A program made the position numbers and the translations under genes. A DNA stretch of 64,000 nt from positions 180,454-244,453 of the forward strand of contig NZ_JBEFNA010000002.1 of NCBI RefSeq assembly GCF_040199715.1, read 5' to 3'. Each line of letters begins with the position of its first letter. Positions within the stretch are counted from its first letter, which is position 1. This document shows positions 8,239 to 17,638 of the stretch, piece after piece. The notes under the pieces are model-generated. The model was not told where the DNA came from, made no database searches, and worked only from the letters and a program-made list of their open reading frames with translations. The stretch is from Fusobacterium sp. SYSU M8D902 (GTDB taxonomy: Bacteria > Fusobacteriota > Fusobacteriia > Fusobacteriales > Fusobacteriaceae).

Positions 8239-11200
8239 ATGTTAATAAAAAATAAACGTTTTTTACCATTATTCATATCCCAATTACTTGGGGCATTTGA
8301 TGATAATCTTTTAAAAACATCTATTCTAGCTTTTATCACATACAATCTTTCATTTAATAATAAGCAGGAGGGATTGTTTTTAAACTTTATCTCTATTCTC
8401 TTTATTCTGCCTTTCTTTCTTGTCTCTGCTACTGCTGGACAAGTTGCAGATAAATATGATAGAAGTAAAATTGCTAAGTATCTTAAAATTATAGAGTTTA
8501 TTTTAATGTCTATTGCCACAGTTTTAATATATTTTAAACTCTATTACTTTTTAATTTTAATTCTTTTTTTAATGAGTATTCAGTCATCTTTTTTTGGACC
8601 AGTTAAATATTCATTGATCCCTCAACATCTAGAGGAGAATGAACTGATCACAGGAAATGCCATTATTGATGGAGCAACTTATTTTTCCATACTCATTGGT
8701 ACTATACTTGGTACAAAATTAGACTCACCTCTACTTATTGCCAGTATACTTTTACTATCTTCATTTATTGGAGCAGTTGCTAGTTGGTACATCCCCTTAG
8801 CTCCAGCCCCACGACCAGATCTAAAATTAAACTTTAATATATTTAAAGATTTAAAAGTTACATTTAAAAAGATTTCAGAGATTAGAAGTATATATATCAC
8901 TATTTTAGGTATATCTTGGTTTTTTGCATTGGGAGGTGTTATTCTAACACAACTTTATCCTTTGGCAAGTAATATTTTAGGACTTTCTAGAAATACAGTG
9001 GCTGTTTTTATGCTGATTTTCTCTCTGGGAATGGCTGTGGGAACCTTTACCTGCAACAAAATAATGAGAGGAGCTGTACATCCTACATTTGTACCTATTA
9101 GTGCCTTTGGAATGAGTATTACAACATATTTTTTATATTTATTCTCTAAGAATTTTATTCCCAATGAAAATATAACTCATACAGTGCCATTTTTTAAATC
9201 AGCATCTGGTATTGAGATTGCTATTATCCTATTTTTTATGGCTTTCTTTGGAGGTATGTATATAGTACCTCTAAATGCATTTTTACAGAATAAAGCTCCT
9301 AAAAAATATTTAGCTACTATAATAGCTGGAAATAATATTTTAAATGCTTTTGGTATTGTACTTTTATCTGGAATAGTTGGTGGATTATTTAAATTCGGTC
9401 TACAACTTGACTCTATATTTTTGATTCTTTCAATCATTAGTATCTGTGTAGCTATATATATTCTGACTATTATTCCTGATGCTCTACCACGTTCTCTAGC
9501 TCAAAGTTTACTATCTATAATCTTTAAAATAGAGGTAACTGGGCTAGAAAATTATGAAAAAGCTGGAAAGAGGGTATTGTTAATAGCCAATCACACATCA
9601 TTACTAGATGGATTATTGGTAGCTGCTTTTATGCCTGAAAAAATAATTTTTGCAATCAATACCAATATTGCTAAAAAATGGTGGGTAAGGATATTTAACT
9701 CTGTAGTCAAACTATATCCTATTGATCCCACTAATCCTATGGCTCTAAAACAACTTATTACTGAACTTAAAAGGAATCAAAAGTGTATTATCTTCCCAGA
9801 GGGACGTATCACTGTTACAGGGTCTTTGATGAAAGTTTATGAAGGAGCTGGAGTTGTTGCTGTCAATGCACATGCCAATATTTTGCCTGTGAGAATAGAT
9901 GGAGCACAGTACTCTAAATTCTCATACCTAAAAAATAAATTTAAAACTAGAATGTTCCCAAGAATAAAAATATCTATTCTTGAGCCAACAAAAATCACCT
10001 TATCTCAAGATGAAAAGGGAGCTATTAAAAGAAAAAAAATTAGCAATCAACTATATAGTATAATGACAAATATGCTGTATAAATCTTCACCTTTAGAGAA
10101 TAATCTCTTTAAATCTCTTTTAAAAGCTGCTAAATTACATGGATATGATCATATAATTGGAGAGGATATAGCAAGACAACCTATTAATTATAAAAAATTC
10201 CTCTTAAAATCCTATGTTTTAGGAGAAGCTATCTCTAAAAACTTCCCAGAAAAAAATATAGGAGTTATTTTGCCCAATTCCATTGCAAATGCTGTTGTAT
10301 TTTTCAGCTTACAGGGTATAGAAAAGATTCCAGCGATGATAAATTTCACTCAAGGAAAAAATCAGATTTTATCCTGTATAAAAACTGCTAATATATCCAC
10401 TGTATTGACATCTAAAAAGATGGTTGAATTACTACAGATGGGAGATTTAATCAATGGAATTGAGAAGAATGGAACCAATGTTATCTATCTTGAAGATTTT
10501 CAAAATAGGATAACTCTCACTACAAAGCTCAATGGATTTTTTAAATATATTTTGAAAAAATATCCAAAAACCTCTGCAACTGATCCTTGTACTATACTTT
10601 TTACATCAGGTTCAGAGGGAATGCCTAAGGCTGTACTTTTGAGTCATGAAAACTTACAAGCAAATCGTTTTCAGCTATCGTCACTTTTTTCATTTACAGG
10701 TCAGGATATTATCTTTAATGCACTACCTATGTTCCATTCATTTGGTTTAGGAGTTGGAACTGTACTACCTATTCTTTCAGGACTTAAGGTTTTCTTCTAT
10801 CCTTCACCTGTGCACTACAAGATTATCCCAGAATTAGTCTATGACTCCAATGCCACAATTCTCTGTGGAACTGATACTTTCTTCAATGGTTATGCTAAAA
10901 AAGCTAATCCTTATGACTTTTATAATATAAAATATGCCATTGTAGGAGCTGAAAAACTAAAGGATTCAACTTATTATTTATGGATGGAAAAATTTGGTGT
11001 TAGACTTTTAGAAGGTTATGGTGTAACTGAAGCCAGTCCAGTTATCTCTGTTAACACTCCTATGCACCAGAAAAAAGGAAGTGTAGGTAGACTTCTTCCA
11101 GATATTCAATATAAGCTTGAAAAAGTGGAAGGTATTGATAATGGTGGTAAACTTTGGATAAAAGGAAAAAATATAATGCTCGGTTATCTTAAAGATGGTG

Positions 11201-11604
11201 AGATTCTAGCCCCTGAAGATGGTTGGTATGACACTGGAGATATTGTGGAGATAGATGAAAATGGATTTATCTCCATTCTTGGAAGAGCTAAAAGATTTGC
11301 TAAAATTGCTGGTGAAATGATCTCATTAACTGCTATAGAGGAGATTTTAAATACCTATGTTAAGGATTTTCCAACAGCAATTGTCTCAATTCCAGATATT
11401 AAAAAAGGGGAACAGTTAATTCTTTTCACCGAGAAAAAAGATCTTGAAGTGAAAGCTCTATTTGAATATTTTAAACAAAATGATTATAGCGAATTATGGA
11501 TTCCTAAAAAAATTGTTTACTTAGATAAACTTCCTCTCCTTGGTACTGGAAAAGTGGATTATGTAAAATTAAAAGAGTTAGCCTTAAATGATACCAATAA
11601 TTAA
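8239..11604 (+). CDS. LplT-PlsC-AMP-ligase fusion: lysophospholipid transporter / 2-acylglycerophosphoethanolamine acyltransferase
   Basis: This 1121-residue protein joins three modules. Residues about 1-410 form a 12-segment major-facilitator transporter resembling LplT, opening with LLGAFDDNLLKTS. About 420-620 is a PlsC-type acyltransferase with the NHTSLLDG (HX4D) and FPEGRITVTG motifs. The C-terminal part is an AMP-forming acyl-ACP/acyl-CoA ligase with the ATP loop FTSGSEGMPKAVLLSHENL and YDTGDIVEID. In E. coli, LplT flips lysophospholipid inward and Aas re-acylates it; here all three activities are on one chain. The ATG at 8239 is chosen over an in-frame TTG at 8227 because GGAGGA lies 5 bases upstream of it. 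Confidence 0.88.
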   Translation: MLIKNKRFLPLFISQLLGAFDDNLLKTSILAFITYNLSFNNKQEGLFLNFISILFILPFFLVSATAGQVADKYDRSKIAKYLKIIEFILMSIATVLIYFKLYYFLILILFLMSIQSSFFGPVKYSLIPQHLEENELITGNAIIDGATYFSILIGTILGTKLDSPLLIASILLLSSFIGAVASWYIPLAPAPRPDLKLNFNIFKDLKVTFKKISEIRSIYITILGISWFFALGGVILTQLYPLASNILGLSRNTVAVFMLIFSLGMAVGTFTCNKIMRGAVHPTFVPISAFGMSITTYFLYLFSKNFIPNENITHTVPFFKSASGIEIAIILFFMAFFGGMYIVPLNAFLQNKAPKKYLATIIAGNNILNAFGIVLLSGIVGGLFKFGLQLDSIFLILSIISICVAIYILTIIPDALPRSLAQSLLSIIFKIEVTGLENYEKAGKRVLLIANHTSLLDGLLVAAFMPEKIIFAINTNIAKKWWVRIFNSVVKLYPIDPTNPMALKQLITELKRNQKCIIFPEGRITVTGSLMKVYEGAGVVAVNAHANILPVRIDGAQYSKFSYLKNKFKTRMFPRIKISILEPTKITLSQDEKGAIKRKKISNQLYSIMTNMLYKSSPLENNLFKSLLKAAKLHGYDHIIGEDIARQPINYKKFLLKSYVLGEAISKNFPEKNIGVILPNSIANAVVFFSLQGIEKIPAMINFTQGKNQILSCIKTANISTVLTSKKMVELLQMGDLINGIEKNGTNVIYLEDFQNRITLTTKLNGFFKYILKKYPKTSATDPCTILFTSGSEGMPKAVLLSHENLQANRFQLSSLFSFTGQDIIFNALPMFHSFGLGVGTVLPILSGLKVFFYPSPVHYKIIPELVYDSNATILCGTDTFFNGYAKKANPYDFYNIKYAIVGAEKLKDSTYYLWMEKFGVRLLEGYGVTEASPVISVNTPMHQKKGSVGRLLPDIQYKLEKVEGIDNGGKLWIKGKNIMLGYLKDGEILAPEDGWYDTGDIVEIDENGFISILGRAKRFAKIAGEMISLTAIEEILNTYVKDFPTAIVSIPDIKKGEQLILFTEKKDLEVKALFEYFKQNDYSELWIPKKIVYLDKLPLLGTGKVDYVKLKELALNDTNN

Positions 11605-11635
11605 TCTCACTTAAAACTATAAAAATAGAATAATT

Positions 11636-11700
11636 AAAGAAAGGGAAAAGCTTCTCATAACAGCTAATGCTATTATAGTAGTTCTTCCCTTTTCTTAATT
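11636..11700. terminator. Intrinsic terminator between convergent genes
   Basis: A long imperfect hairpin pairs AAAGAAAGGGAA with TTCCCTTTTCTT, with an inner AACAGC/GCTATT helix, followed on the plus strand by AT-rich, T-rich sequence. It lies between the fusion acyltransferase gene and the convergent abgT-type gene. Confidence 0.5.
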
Positions 11701-11721
11701 TAATTTTTTATTATATATCTC

Positions 11722-13260
11722 TTACATATGAATGTGTACATTTGGACCTATTGGTAATCCCAACCAGAACCAAATTACCATTAATATTATCCAACCTATC
11801 ATAAAACAAATTGAGTATGGTAGCATTAAAGAGATAAGTGTTCCCATTCCACCATCTTTTTTATACTTTTGCATAAATGCAACTGCCATTGCAAAATAAG
11901 ACATCAATGGAGATATAATATTAGTTGTTGAATCTCCTATTCTATATGCTAACTGTGTAAATTCAGGTGTATAACCTAATTGCATTAACATAGGTACGAA
12001 TATAGGTGCCATAATAGCCCATTTAGCTGAAGCTGATCCCATAAATAGATTTATAAATCCTGTTAAAATTATAAAGCAGACAATTAGTGGTAACCCTGTA
12101 AATCCTATCACTTTTAAAGTTGCAGCTCCTTTTACAGCTATTACAGTCCCTAAGTTAGTATATCCAAAATAAGCTATAAATTGTGAAGCTGTAAATACTA
12201 TTGCCATATATCCACCCATACTTGCTAGTGAATCTGATATTAATTTTGCTACATCTTTATCATTTTTTATTGTTTTTGCTATATAACCATAAACTATTCC
12301 AGGAAGTAGGAAAAATAGCATCATTGATGTTATTAGTCCTGTTGATGTCCAAGCCTTTAGAGATCCATTCTCTCTAAACACTCCATTTTCTGGAACTATA
12401 CAGAAAGCCATCACTACAACAAAGATTATCATTGTTATTAGAGCACCTTTTAATCCTTTTTTCTCACTTTCTGAAATACTTGTCATATCTATCTCAGCTT
12501 CTCCATGATACTCACCTAATCTTGGCTCTATTATTTTTTCAGTAACAAATGTTCCTAAAATTGTAATTAAGAAAGTCGAAACAAACATAAAGTAGTAGTT
12601 TGCTGTTGCATCAACAAAATATCCATGTTGTAATAATCTTGCTGCCTCTGTTGTTATTCCTCCCAATAGTGGATCTGTTGTTCCCAGTAGTAAATTGGCT
12701 GAAAATCCTCCCGATACTCCAGCAAAAGCTGCTGCAAGTCCTGCTAATGGATGTCTTCCAAATGATAAAAATATTACTGCCCCCAGTGGAACAAGTACAA
12801 CATATCCAGCATCAGAAGCGATATTTGACATTACACCAGCAAAAACAACTACAGCTGTTATAGCTTTATGATGTGTTGACATTACTATCTTTTTAATAAG
12901 AGCTGACATAAGCCCACTACCTTCACACACACCTATTCCTATAATTCCAACTAAAACAGTTCCTAATGGTGCAAATCCTGTAAAGTTACTAATCATAGAA
13001 TTAAATATGTAACGAACTCCATCTTCTGTCATAAGTGATCTCACTTCTACAGTTGTTTCTTCAAAAGTTTTTGTAGCCTTATTCAAAACCTCATAAGTTA
13101 CTGAAACTCCCATTTTTTGAGCAATTCCAGAAATTAATATAATTGCTACACAAAATAGAAAAAATAGTGTAACTGGGTGTGGTAGCTTGTTTCCGCCCAC
13201 CTCAATAAAATCAAGAAATCTATTTACAAATCCTTTATTTTCTTTTTTTTCTCTCAGCAT
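11722..13260 (-). CDS. AbgT-family transporter
   Basis: The 512-residue membrane protein matches the AbgT/MtrF family (p-aminobenzoyl-glutamate uptake in E. coli; sulfonamide or antimetabolite export in some relatives). It has the N-terminal NRFLDFIEVGGNKLPHPVTLFFLF and the central SDAGYVVLVPLGA and GTTDPLLGG stretches of that family. The C-terminal half contains GSASAKWAIMAPIFVPML and GDSTTNIISPLMSYF, typical substrate- and Na-site regions. It has its own promoter and a long leader with a terminator-like hairpin. Substrate cannot be assigned from sequence; other fusobacterial members may carry dipeptides or folate breakdown products. Confidence 0.9.
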   Translation of the reverse strand: MLREKKENKGFVNRFLDFIEVGGNKLPHPVTLFFLFCVAIILISGIAQKMGVSVTYEVLNKATKTFEETTVEVRSLMTEDGVRYIFNSMISNFTGFAPLGTVLVGIIGIGVCEGSGLMSALIKKIVMSTHHKAITAVVVFAGVMSNIASDAGYVVLVPLGAVIFLSFGRHPLAGLAAAFAGVSGGFSANLLLGTTDPLLGGITTEAARLLQHGYFVDATANYYFMFVSTFLITILGTFVTEKIIEPRLGEYHGEAEIDMTSISESEKKGLKGALITMIIFVVVMAFCIVPENGVFRENGSLKAWTSTGLITSMMLFFLLPGIVYGYIAKTIKNDKDVAKLISDSLASMGGYMAIVFTASQFIAYFGYTNLGTVIAVKGAATLKVIGFTGLPLIVCFIILTGFINLFMGSASAKWAIMAPIFVPMLMQLGYTPEFTQLAYRIGDSTTNIISPLMSYFAMAVAFMQKYKKDGGMGTLISLMLPYSICFMIGWIILMVIWFWLGLPIGPNVHIHM

Positions 13261-13287
13261 TTCTCCTCCTAAAAATTGTATTTTACA

Positions 13288-13333
13288 TTAAAAAAGAACT
13301 TTTTAAGTATACAAACAAAACAAGTTCCTTTAA
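13288..13333 (-). terminator. Terminator-like hairpin in the abgT-type leader
   Basis: On the minus strand, between the promoter and the ATG, AAAGGAACTT pairs with AAGTTCTTTT (one G-U pair) across a loop of about 20 bases and runs straight into TTTTTT. The position inside the 5' leader suggests an attenuator rather than an end-of-gene terminator. Confidence 0.45.
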
Positions 13334-13362
13334 ATTATACTTTATTTTTCAAATAAAATCAA
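13334..13362 (-). promoter_or_regulatory. Promoter of the AbgT-family transporter
   Basis: On the minus strand TTGATT (13357-13362) and TATAAT (13334-13339) are 17 bases apart. The predicted leader is about 70 bases. Confidence 0.55.
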
Positions 13363-13439
13363 TATAAAAATTTCTTTTTATTAATTTCTTACTTTTATTT
13401 GATAAATATACATGTTATAATAATTTCAAGGAGGAATAA

Positions 13440-13955
13440 ATGAAGGAAAATATTGCATTAATAGGTTTTATGGGAAGTGGTAAGACTACTATTGGAAAGA
13501 TACTTGCTAAATATATGGATATGAAATTTATTGATATTGATAAGATGATTGCTGCTCGTGAGAAAAAAAGTATTCCTGAGATTTTTGCTGAGAAAGGTGA
13601 GCAATACTTTAGAAAATTAGAGCGTGATATTGTTTTTGAAGAATCATTGAATAACAATATTGTAATTGCAACTGGTGGAGGAGTTATCATTGACAATGAA
13701 AATATCAAAAATCTTAAAGAAACTTCATTTATTGTCTATCTTAATTGTACTATTGAATGTATTTATGAAAGAGTTAAAAACAATAAATCTCGTCCTCTTC
13801 TCAATGTTGAGAATATGTTTGAAAAAATTCAAGAGCTTCATCAAAAAAGAGAACTACTTTATGAAATATCTAGTGATTTTAGCATAAAAATTGATTTAGA
13901 TAGCAATATGTATGATACTGCTGAAAAAATAAAAAAAGCTTATATTGAAAGCTAA
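13440..13955 (+). CDS. aroK: Shikimate kinase
   Basis: The 171-residue enzyme phosphorylates shikimate at the 3-OH in chorismate synthesis. It shows the P-loop [12 protein letters not shown] at residues 9-20, the shikimate-binding [18 protein letters not shown], the ATGGGVI motif, and the lid Arg in KSRPLL. The length is normal. The ATG has AAGGAGG upstream. It opens a short plus-strand operon with a dehydrogenase and a small Cys protein, neither of which is an aromatic-pathway enzyme, so the grouping looks incidental. Confidence 0.95.
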   Translation: MKENIALIGFMGSGKTTIGKILAKYMDMKFIDIDKMIAAREKKSIPEIFAEKGEQYFRKLERDIVFEESLNNNIVIATGGGVIIDNENIKNLKETSFIVYLNCTIECIYERVKNNKSRPLLNVENMFEKIQELHQKRELLYEISSDFSIKIDLDSNMYDTAEKIKKAYIES

Positions 13956-13968
13956 AGGGGAGTTTAAA

Positions 13969-14751
13969 ATGTTTAATGAAAGTAGATTAATTGGAAAGAT
14001 AGCATTAATTACAGGAGCAACTAGTGGAATTGGAAGATCTTGTGCTATTGCTCTAGCAAAACTGGGAATGAATATCATAGTTGTAGGGAGAAGAGAAAAT
14101 CTTTTAGAAGAGTTAAAAAATGAGATTGAATCTCAATACTCAACAAAAGTTTTTTCACTAAAATTAGATGTTAGAGATTCTAGTGAAGTTTTCACTAGTT
14201 TGTCCTCTCTTCCTGAATCTTGGAAAAATATTGATGTTCTTATTAATAATGCTGGTCTAGCTTTAGGATTGGAAAAATTATATCTAAATACTCCAGAAGA
14301 TTTTTCTACTGTCTTTAATACCAATGTAATCGGTCTTCTAAATGTTACTAATGCTCTTGTTCCAAATATGATAAAAAGAGGAACCACTGCTACAATTGTC
14401 AATATAGGCTCTGTTGCTGGAGATGCTGCCTATGCTGGTGGAGCTGTTTATTGTGCATCTAAAGCAGCTGTCAAAACTCTATCTGATGGACTTAGAATTG
14501 ACTTAGTTGACACAAAAATAAAAGTTACTGATGTTAAGCCTGGTTTAGTTGAAACAGATTTTAGCTTAGTTAGATTTAAAGGGGATAAAGCTAGAGCTGA
14601 AAGTGTTTATAAAGGAATAGAGGCACTTACTGCAGATAATATTGCTGAAACTGTTGCATATATAGTTAATCTTCCTGAGAATGTCCATATTGCAGAGATC
14701 ACTATACTTTGCAACAATCAAGCTGATGGAAGAACTATTTTTAAAAAATAA
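13969..14751 (+). CDS. Short-chain dehydrogenase/reductase (YdfG-like, NADP-dependent 3-hydroxy acid dehydrogenase type)
   Basis: The 260-residue protein is a classical SDR: cofactor loop TGATSGIGRS (about 14-23), NNAG (about 89-92), catalytic Ser in NIGSVAG and Tyr/Lys in YCASK. Arg in VVGRRENL after the second strand favours NADP(H). The C-terminal region (VKPGLVETDFSLVRFKGD) resembles YdfG-type enzymes that oxidise 3-hydroxy acids such as serine or 3-hydroxypropionate. The ATG at 13969 is preferred to the upstream in-frame start inside aroK because AAAGGGGA lies just before it. Substrate is inferred. Confidence 0.85.
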   Translation: MFNESRLIGKIALITGATSGIGRSCAIALAKLGMNIIVVGRRENLLEELKNEIESQYSTKVFSLKLDVRDSSEVFTSLSSLPESWKNIDVLINNAGLALGLEKLYLNTPEDFSTVFNTNVIGLLNVTNALVPNMIKRGTTATIVNIGSVAGDAAYAGGAVYCASKAAVKTLSDGLRIDLVDTKIKVTDVKPGLVETDFSLVRFKGDKARAESVYKGIEALTADNIAETVAYIVNLPENVHIAEITILCNNQADGRTIFKK

Positions 14752-14766
14752 TATAAGGAGTTAAAA

Positions 14767-14964
14767 TTGGAAAAGTATTTAATTAGTAAAACTGAAAAAG
14801 AGAGTTATTTAAAGGAGTATCCTGTACTAAACTGTGAAGATTCTATTGGAATAGATTATGATGGTTATGTATCTATAAAGTGTAAAAAAATTACTGGTAC
14901 TTGTACTTACAAAAATGCTGTAAAAAATGAGTATGAAAATTGTAAATTTTTTAATAAAAAATAG
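14767..14964 (+). CDS. Small four-cysteine protein of unknown function
   Basis: No family is recognised. The 65-residue product begins at a TTG with an AAGGAG site 5 bases upstream. It has four Cys, in LNCED, IKCKK, GTCTY and ENCKF contexts, spaced so that they could bind a metal or form two disulfides. There is no signal peptide or membrane segment, so it is probably cytoplasmic. It follows the dehydrogenase by 15 bases and is followed directly by a strong terminator, which makes it a credible last gene of the operon. Confidence 0.6.
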   Translation: MEKYLISKTEKESYLKEYPVLNCEDSIGIDYDGYVSIKCKKITGTCTYKNAVKNEYENCKFFNKK

Positions 14965-14979
14965 ATTGTTTCAACAATT

Positions 14980-15015
14980 AAGGAGAGAAGGGTTATTTGC
15001 CATTCTCTCCTTTTT
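14980..15015 (+). terminator. Intrinsic terminator after the aroK operon
   Basis: AAGGAGAGAA pairs perfectly with TTCTCTCCTT around a 13-base loop and is followed by TTTTT. It could also help to end the convergent alr transcript, though the T-run on that side is weaker. Confidence 0.8.
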
Positions 15016-15027
15016 CACTTTAAAAAC

Positions 15028-16077
15028 TTATATTATCTCTCTTTCCAATCTCGGGCTTAATAGAGTCAACATCTCATATATATTCATTCCATTATGAGCA
15101 ACACTTTTACTTATATCGTGATACAGTACTACCCTATCTCCCTCTTTTACACTTGTGTCTACCTCTATAAATGTATTGTCCATTGAAACTATTACAACAG
15201 GAAACTCCTTATTATTAATAAGACAATTGCTCTTTTCATTGATCTTTAAAAATCCATCTGCATAACCTATCTTTATCTTAGCTATATATTTAGTATTTAA
15301 AAATCCCAACTCCTCTTTCGTTCCATAAGCTATATACTTATTTTCTGAAACATCTCTAACACCTGCTACTCTTCCCTCAAGTGAAAAGACCTGTTTCAAA
15401 TTCTCATCATAGAAACCTACCTCTTGTAATCCATAGATCAACATTCCAACTCTTAGGTGAGTTACATCTTCACAATCAAAATTTAAAACTCCAGCACTAT
15501 TTTGAAGATGTATCATTTGAAATCTATCTTTTCCAAGATATCTTAATATCTCATGAAATTTACCAATATACTCCAAACCCTCTTCATAATTTACTGCAAA
15601 AAGATGAGAGTATATTCCTCTAAAATTAAGTTGCTTTTCCTCAATATATTCTTTTAACTTCTGTAGATCTCTCAATAAGACTCCATTTCTTCCAAAACCA
15701 AAATCAATCTTAACTTGAACTCTCTTACTGTCAATTCCAAAATCTATTATCTTTTCTAATTCCTCGTATGTATTGGCACTTATCTCTAACTCCTCTTTAT
15801 CTTTTACTAAAGATAGATCTCCTACACTTTCAAAAATTAGAATCTTTAGACCTTTTAGTCCCATCTTCAAAATTCTTTCTGCTTCTACATATCTTGCCAC
15901 TGCAAACTCTCTCTGTCCATTATCATAGAGAATCTGTACTATCTCCTCCACTCCATGTCCATATGCATTGGCTTTTACTACTGGCAAAACCTCTTTTCCC
16001 TTGCTCCTTCTCAAATACTCCATATTGTGAATCAAATTCTCTCTTTTTAAATACAATTTCATAGAGTTTATTACCAT
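15028..16077 (-). CDS. alr: Alanine racemase
   Basis: The 349-residue fold-type III PLP enzyme interconverts L- and D-alanine for peptidoglycan. The PLP lysine is in VVKANAYGHG near residue 30, and the second catalytic residue, Tyr, is in KIGYADGF. I chose the ATG at 16077 over an upstream in-frame GTG (16110) because AGGAGG lies 9 bases before it. A promoter at 16118-16145 lies in the gap after an alanine symporter gene, so the two can be co-regulated or separate. Related racemases with other amino-acid specificity cannot be wholly excluded. Confidence 0.88.
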   Translation of the reverse strand: MVINSMKLYLKRENLIHNMEYLRRSKGKEVLPVVKANAYGHGVEEIVQILYDNGQREFAVARYVEAERILKMGLKGLKILIFESVGDLSLVKDKEELEISANTYEELEKIIDFGIDSKRVQVKIDFGFGRNGVLLRDLQKLKEYIEEKQLNFRGIYSHLFAVNYEEGLEYIGKFHEILRYLGKDRFQMIHLQNSAGVLNFDCEDVTHLRVGMLIYGLQEVGFYDENLKQVFSLEGRVAGVRDVSENKYIAYGTKEELGFLNTKYIAKIKIGYADGFLKINEKSNCLINNKEFPVVIVSMDNTFIEVDTSVKEGDRVVLYHDISKSVAHNGMNIYEMLTLLSPRLEREII

Positions 16078-16117
16078 TATATTTCCCCTCCTGTTTCCTA
16101 AATATCCCACTGATATG

Positions 16118-16145
16118 AGTATACTATATTTTTTCTAAAAAACAA
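16118..16145 (-). promoter_or_regulatory. Promoter of alr
   Basis: On the minus strand TTGTTT (16140-16145) and TATACT (16118-16123) are 16 bases apart, about 40 bases before the chosen start. Confidence 0.4.
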
Positions 16146-16167
16146 GAGAGTTTCTATTTATTTAAGG

Positions 16168-17499
16168 TTATTTATCAAAAAATCTAGCTTCATACTCTTT
16201 TAAGCTTTCAATAGCTTTTGATGTCAATGGAAAAACTCCAATCATATTTACAATTGTCATAAGTCCCAATCCTAAGTCAGCTAAATTCCACACTAGGTAG
16301 TTTTGTCTAATTCCACCCCAGTATAACATTATCAAAGTAAAAACTTTAAATAGCTCCTGTGGCCACTCCTTCTCACATAAAAAGTATAAATTTGGTTTAG
16401 CATAGAAACTAATTCCTAAAATTGTACTAAACGAGAAAAGAAATAGAATTACTGCTGTAAATATTACTCCCCACTCTCCAACTTGGTATCTAAAAGCTTC
16501 TTGAAGTAGAGTCATTCCACCACTTCCTTCAGCTATATGTCCTTTTGATAAAAGTATAACAAAAGCTGTAGCACTACAGATTAAAACTGTATCTACCAAA
16601 ACTCCCAAAGCTTGTATCAATCCCTGCTTTGCTGGGTGTTCAACCTCTGCTGCTGCTGCTGCACAAGGAGCTGATCCAGATCCAGCCTCATTAGAGAACA
16701 ACCCTCTTTTTACTCCTTCCATAACAACACTTCCTAAACTTCCACCTAAGAACTGTTTTATTCCAAAGGCGTGTTTAAATATATCACTCATTGTATCTGC
16801 CATTAAACCTAGATTTTTTATGATGATATAAGTTACAATCCCTAAGTATAACACTGCCATAAATGGAACTAATTTATCTAATACTTTTACTATCTTATTT
16901 CTATTTCCAAATAATACTCCTGCTGATAGAACTACTAAAACCAAAGCTGTGTTATTAGTTTCAAATCCAAAAGCTGTATTAAATGACTCTGTAACTGAGT
17001 TAGAGATAACTTGGAAAACTCCCCCCCAACATATAATAGCAAAGATTACAAATAATACCCCTAACCACTTTATATTTAACCCTTTTTGAATAAAGTATGG
17101 AGCTCCACCTCTATAACCACCTTTAGGATCCTTCTCTCTATGTAATATAGCTATTGTAGATTCTATAAAAGCTGTTGAAGCATTTAGTAATGCTACAACC
17201 CACATCCAAAATACAGCCCCTGGTCCTCCTACTGAAACAGCAGCCACAACACCCACTAAGTTTCCTACTCCCACTCTAGAAGCAGTACTTATACAAAATG
17301 CCTGAAATGATGAAACTTCATTTTTTCCCACCTTTGTTTTTTCCATTAAAAGTTGACACATATGTGCTAACAATCTAAATTGTACCCCTCTTGTTTTCAC
17401 TGTAAAAATTATTCCACTAACCACTAACAATACAACTATTAGATTATAGTTCCACATCACCGTGTTAATTGAATTAACTAAATTTTCAAAAGTATTCAT
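16168..17499 (-). CDS. Alanine/glycine:cation symporter (AGCS family)
   Basis: The 443-residue polytopic protein matches the AGCS (AlsT/DagA) family of Na-coupled alanine or glycine carriers. Family marks are STASRVGVGNLVGVVAAV near residue 75 and RGLFSNEAGSGSAP near residue 265. It sits directly before alr, so imported alanine could feed the racemase and cell-wall synthesis; this link is inferred. An AAGGAGGAGAG site precedes the ATG. No clear promoter lies between this gene and the large hairpin upstream, so some expression may be read-through. Confidence 0.9.
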   Translation of the reverse strand: MNTFENLVNSINTVMWNYNLIVVLLVVSGIIFTVKTRGVQFRLLAHMCQLLMEKTKVGKNEVSSFQAFCISTASRVGVGNLVGVVAAVSVGGPGAVFWMWVVALLNASTAFIESTIAILHREKDPKGGYRGGAPYFIQKGLNIKWLGVLFVIFAIICWGGVFQVISNSVTESFNTAFGFETNNTALVLVVLSAGVLFGNRNKIVKVLDKLVPFMAVLYLGIVTYIIIKNLGLMADTMSDIFKHAFGIKQFLGGSLGSVVMEGVKRGLFSNEAGSGSAPCAAAAAEVEHPAKQGLIQALGVLVDTVLICSATAFVILLSKGHIAEGSGGMTLLQEAFRYQVGEWGVIFTAVILFLFSFSTILGISFYAKPNLYFLCEKEWPQELFKVFTLIMLYWGGIRQNYLVWNLADLGLGLMTIVNMIGVFPLTSKAIESLKEYEARFFDK

Positions 17500-17532
17500 C
17501 CTACTCTCCTCCTTAATATTTTTAAATTTTAT

Positions 17533-17607
17533 AAAAAAAACGACTGGCTTAGATAATTTAAGGAATGTTATACAAAAATAAACACCTAAATTAAACTAAT
17601 TCAGTCG
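17533..17607 (-). terminator. Large intrinsic terminator or attenuator upstream of the alanine symporter gene
   Basis: On the minus strand a stem of about 20 imperfect base pairs (outer part CGACTG/CAGTCG, inner part TAAATT/AATTTA) encloses a loop of about 26 bases and is followed by eight T. It ends the PP-loop ATPase operon and lies only about 35 bases before the symporter ATG. Confidence 0.65.
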
Positions 17608-17638
17608 CTCTAATTTAACATATTTAACTACAATCCTA

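Noticed and set aside
13304..13313. AGTATACAA in the abgT-type leader, shared with the uxaC palindrome
   Set aside because: The flanks are not symmetric, and a 9-base match is expected by chance in such AT-rich DNA; it also lies inside the attenuator loop.
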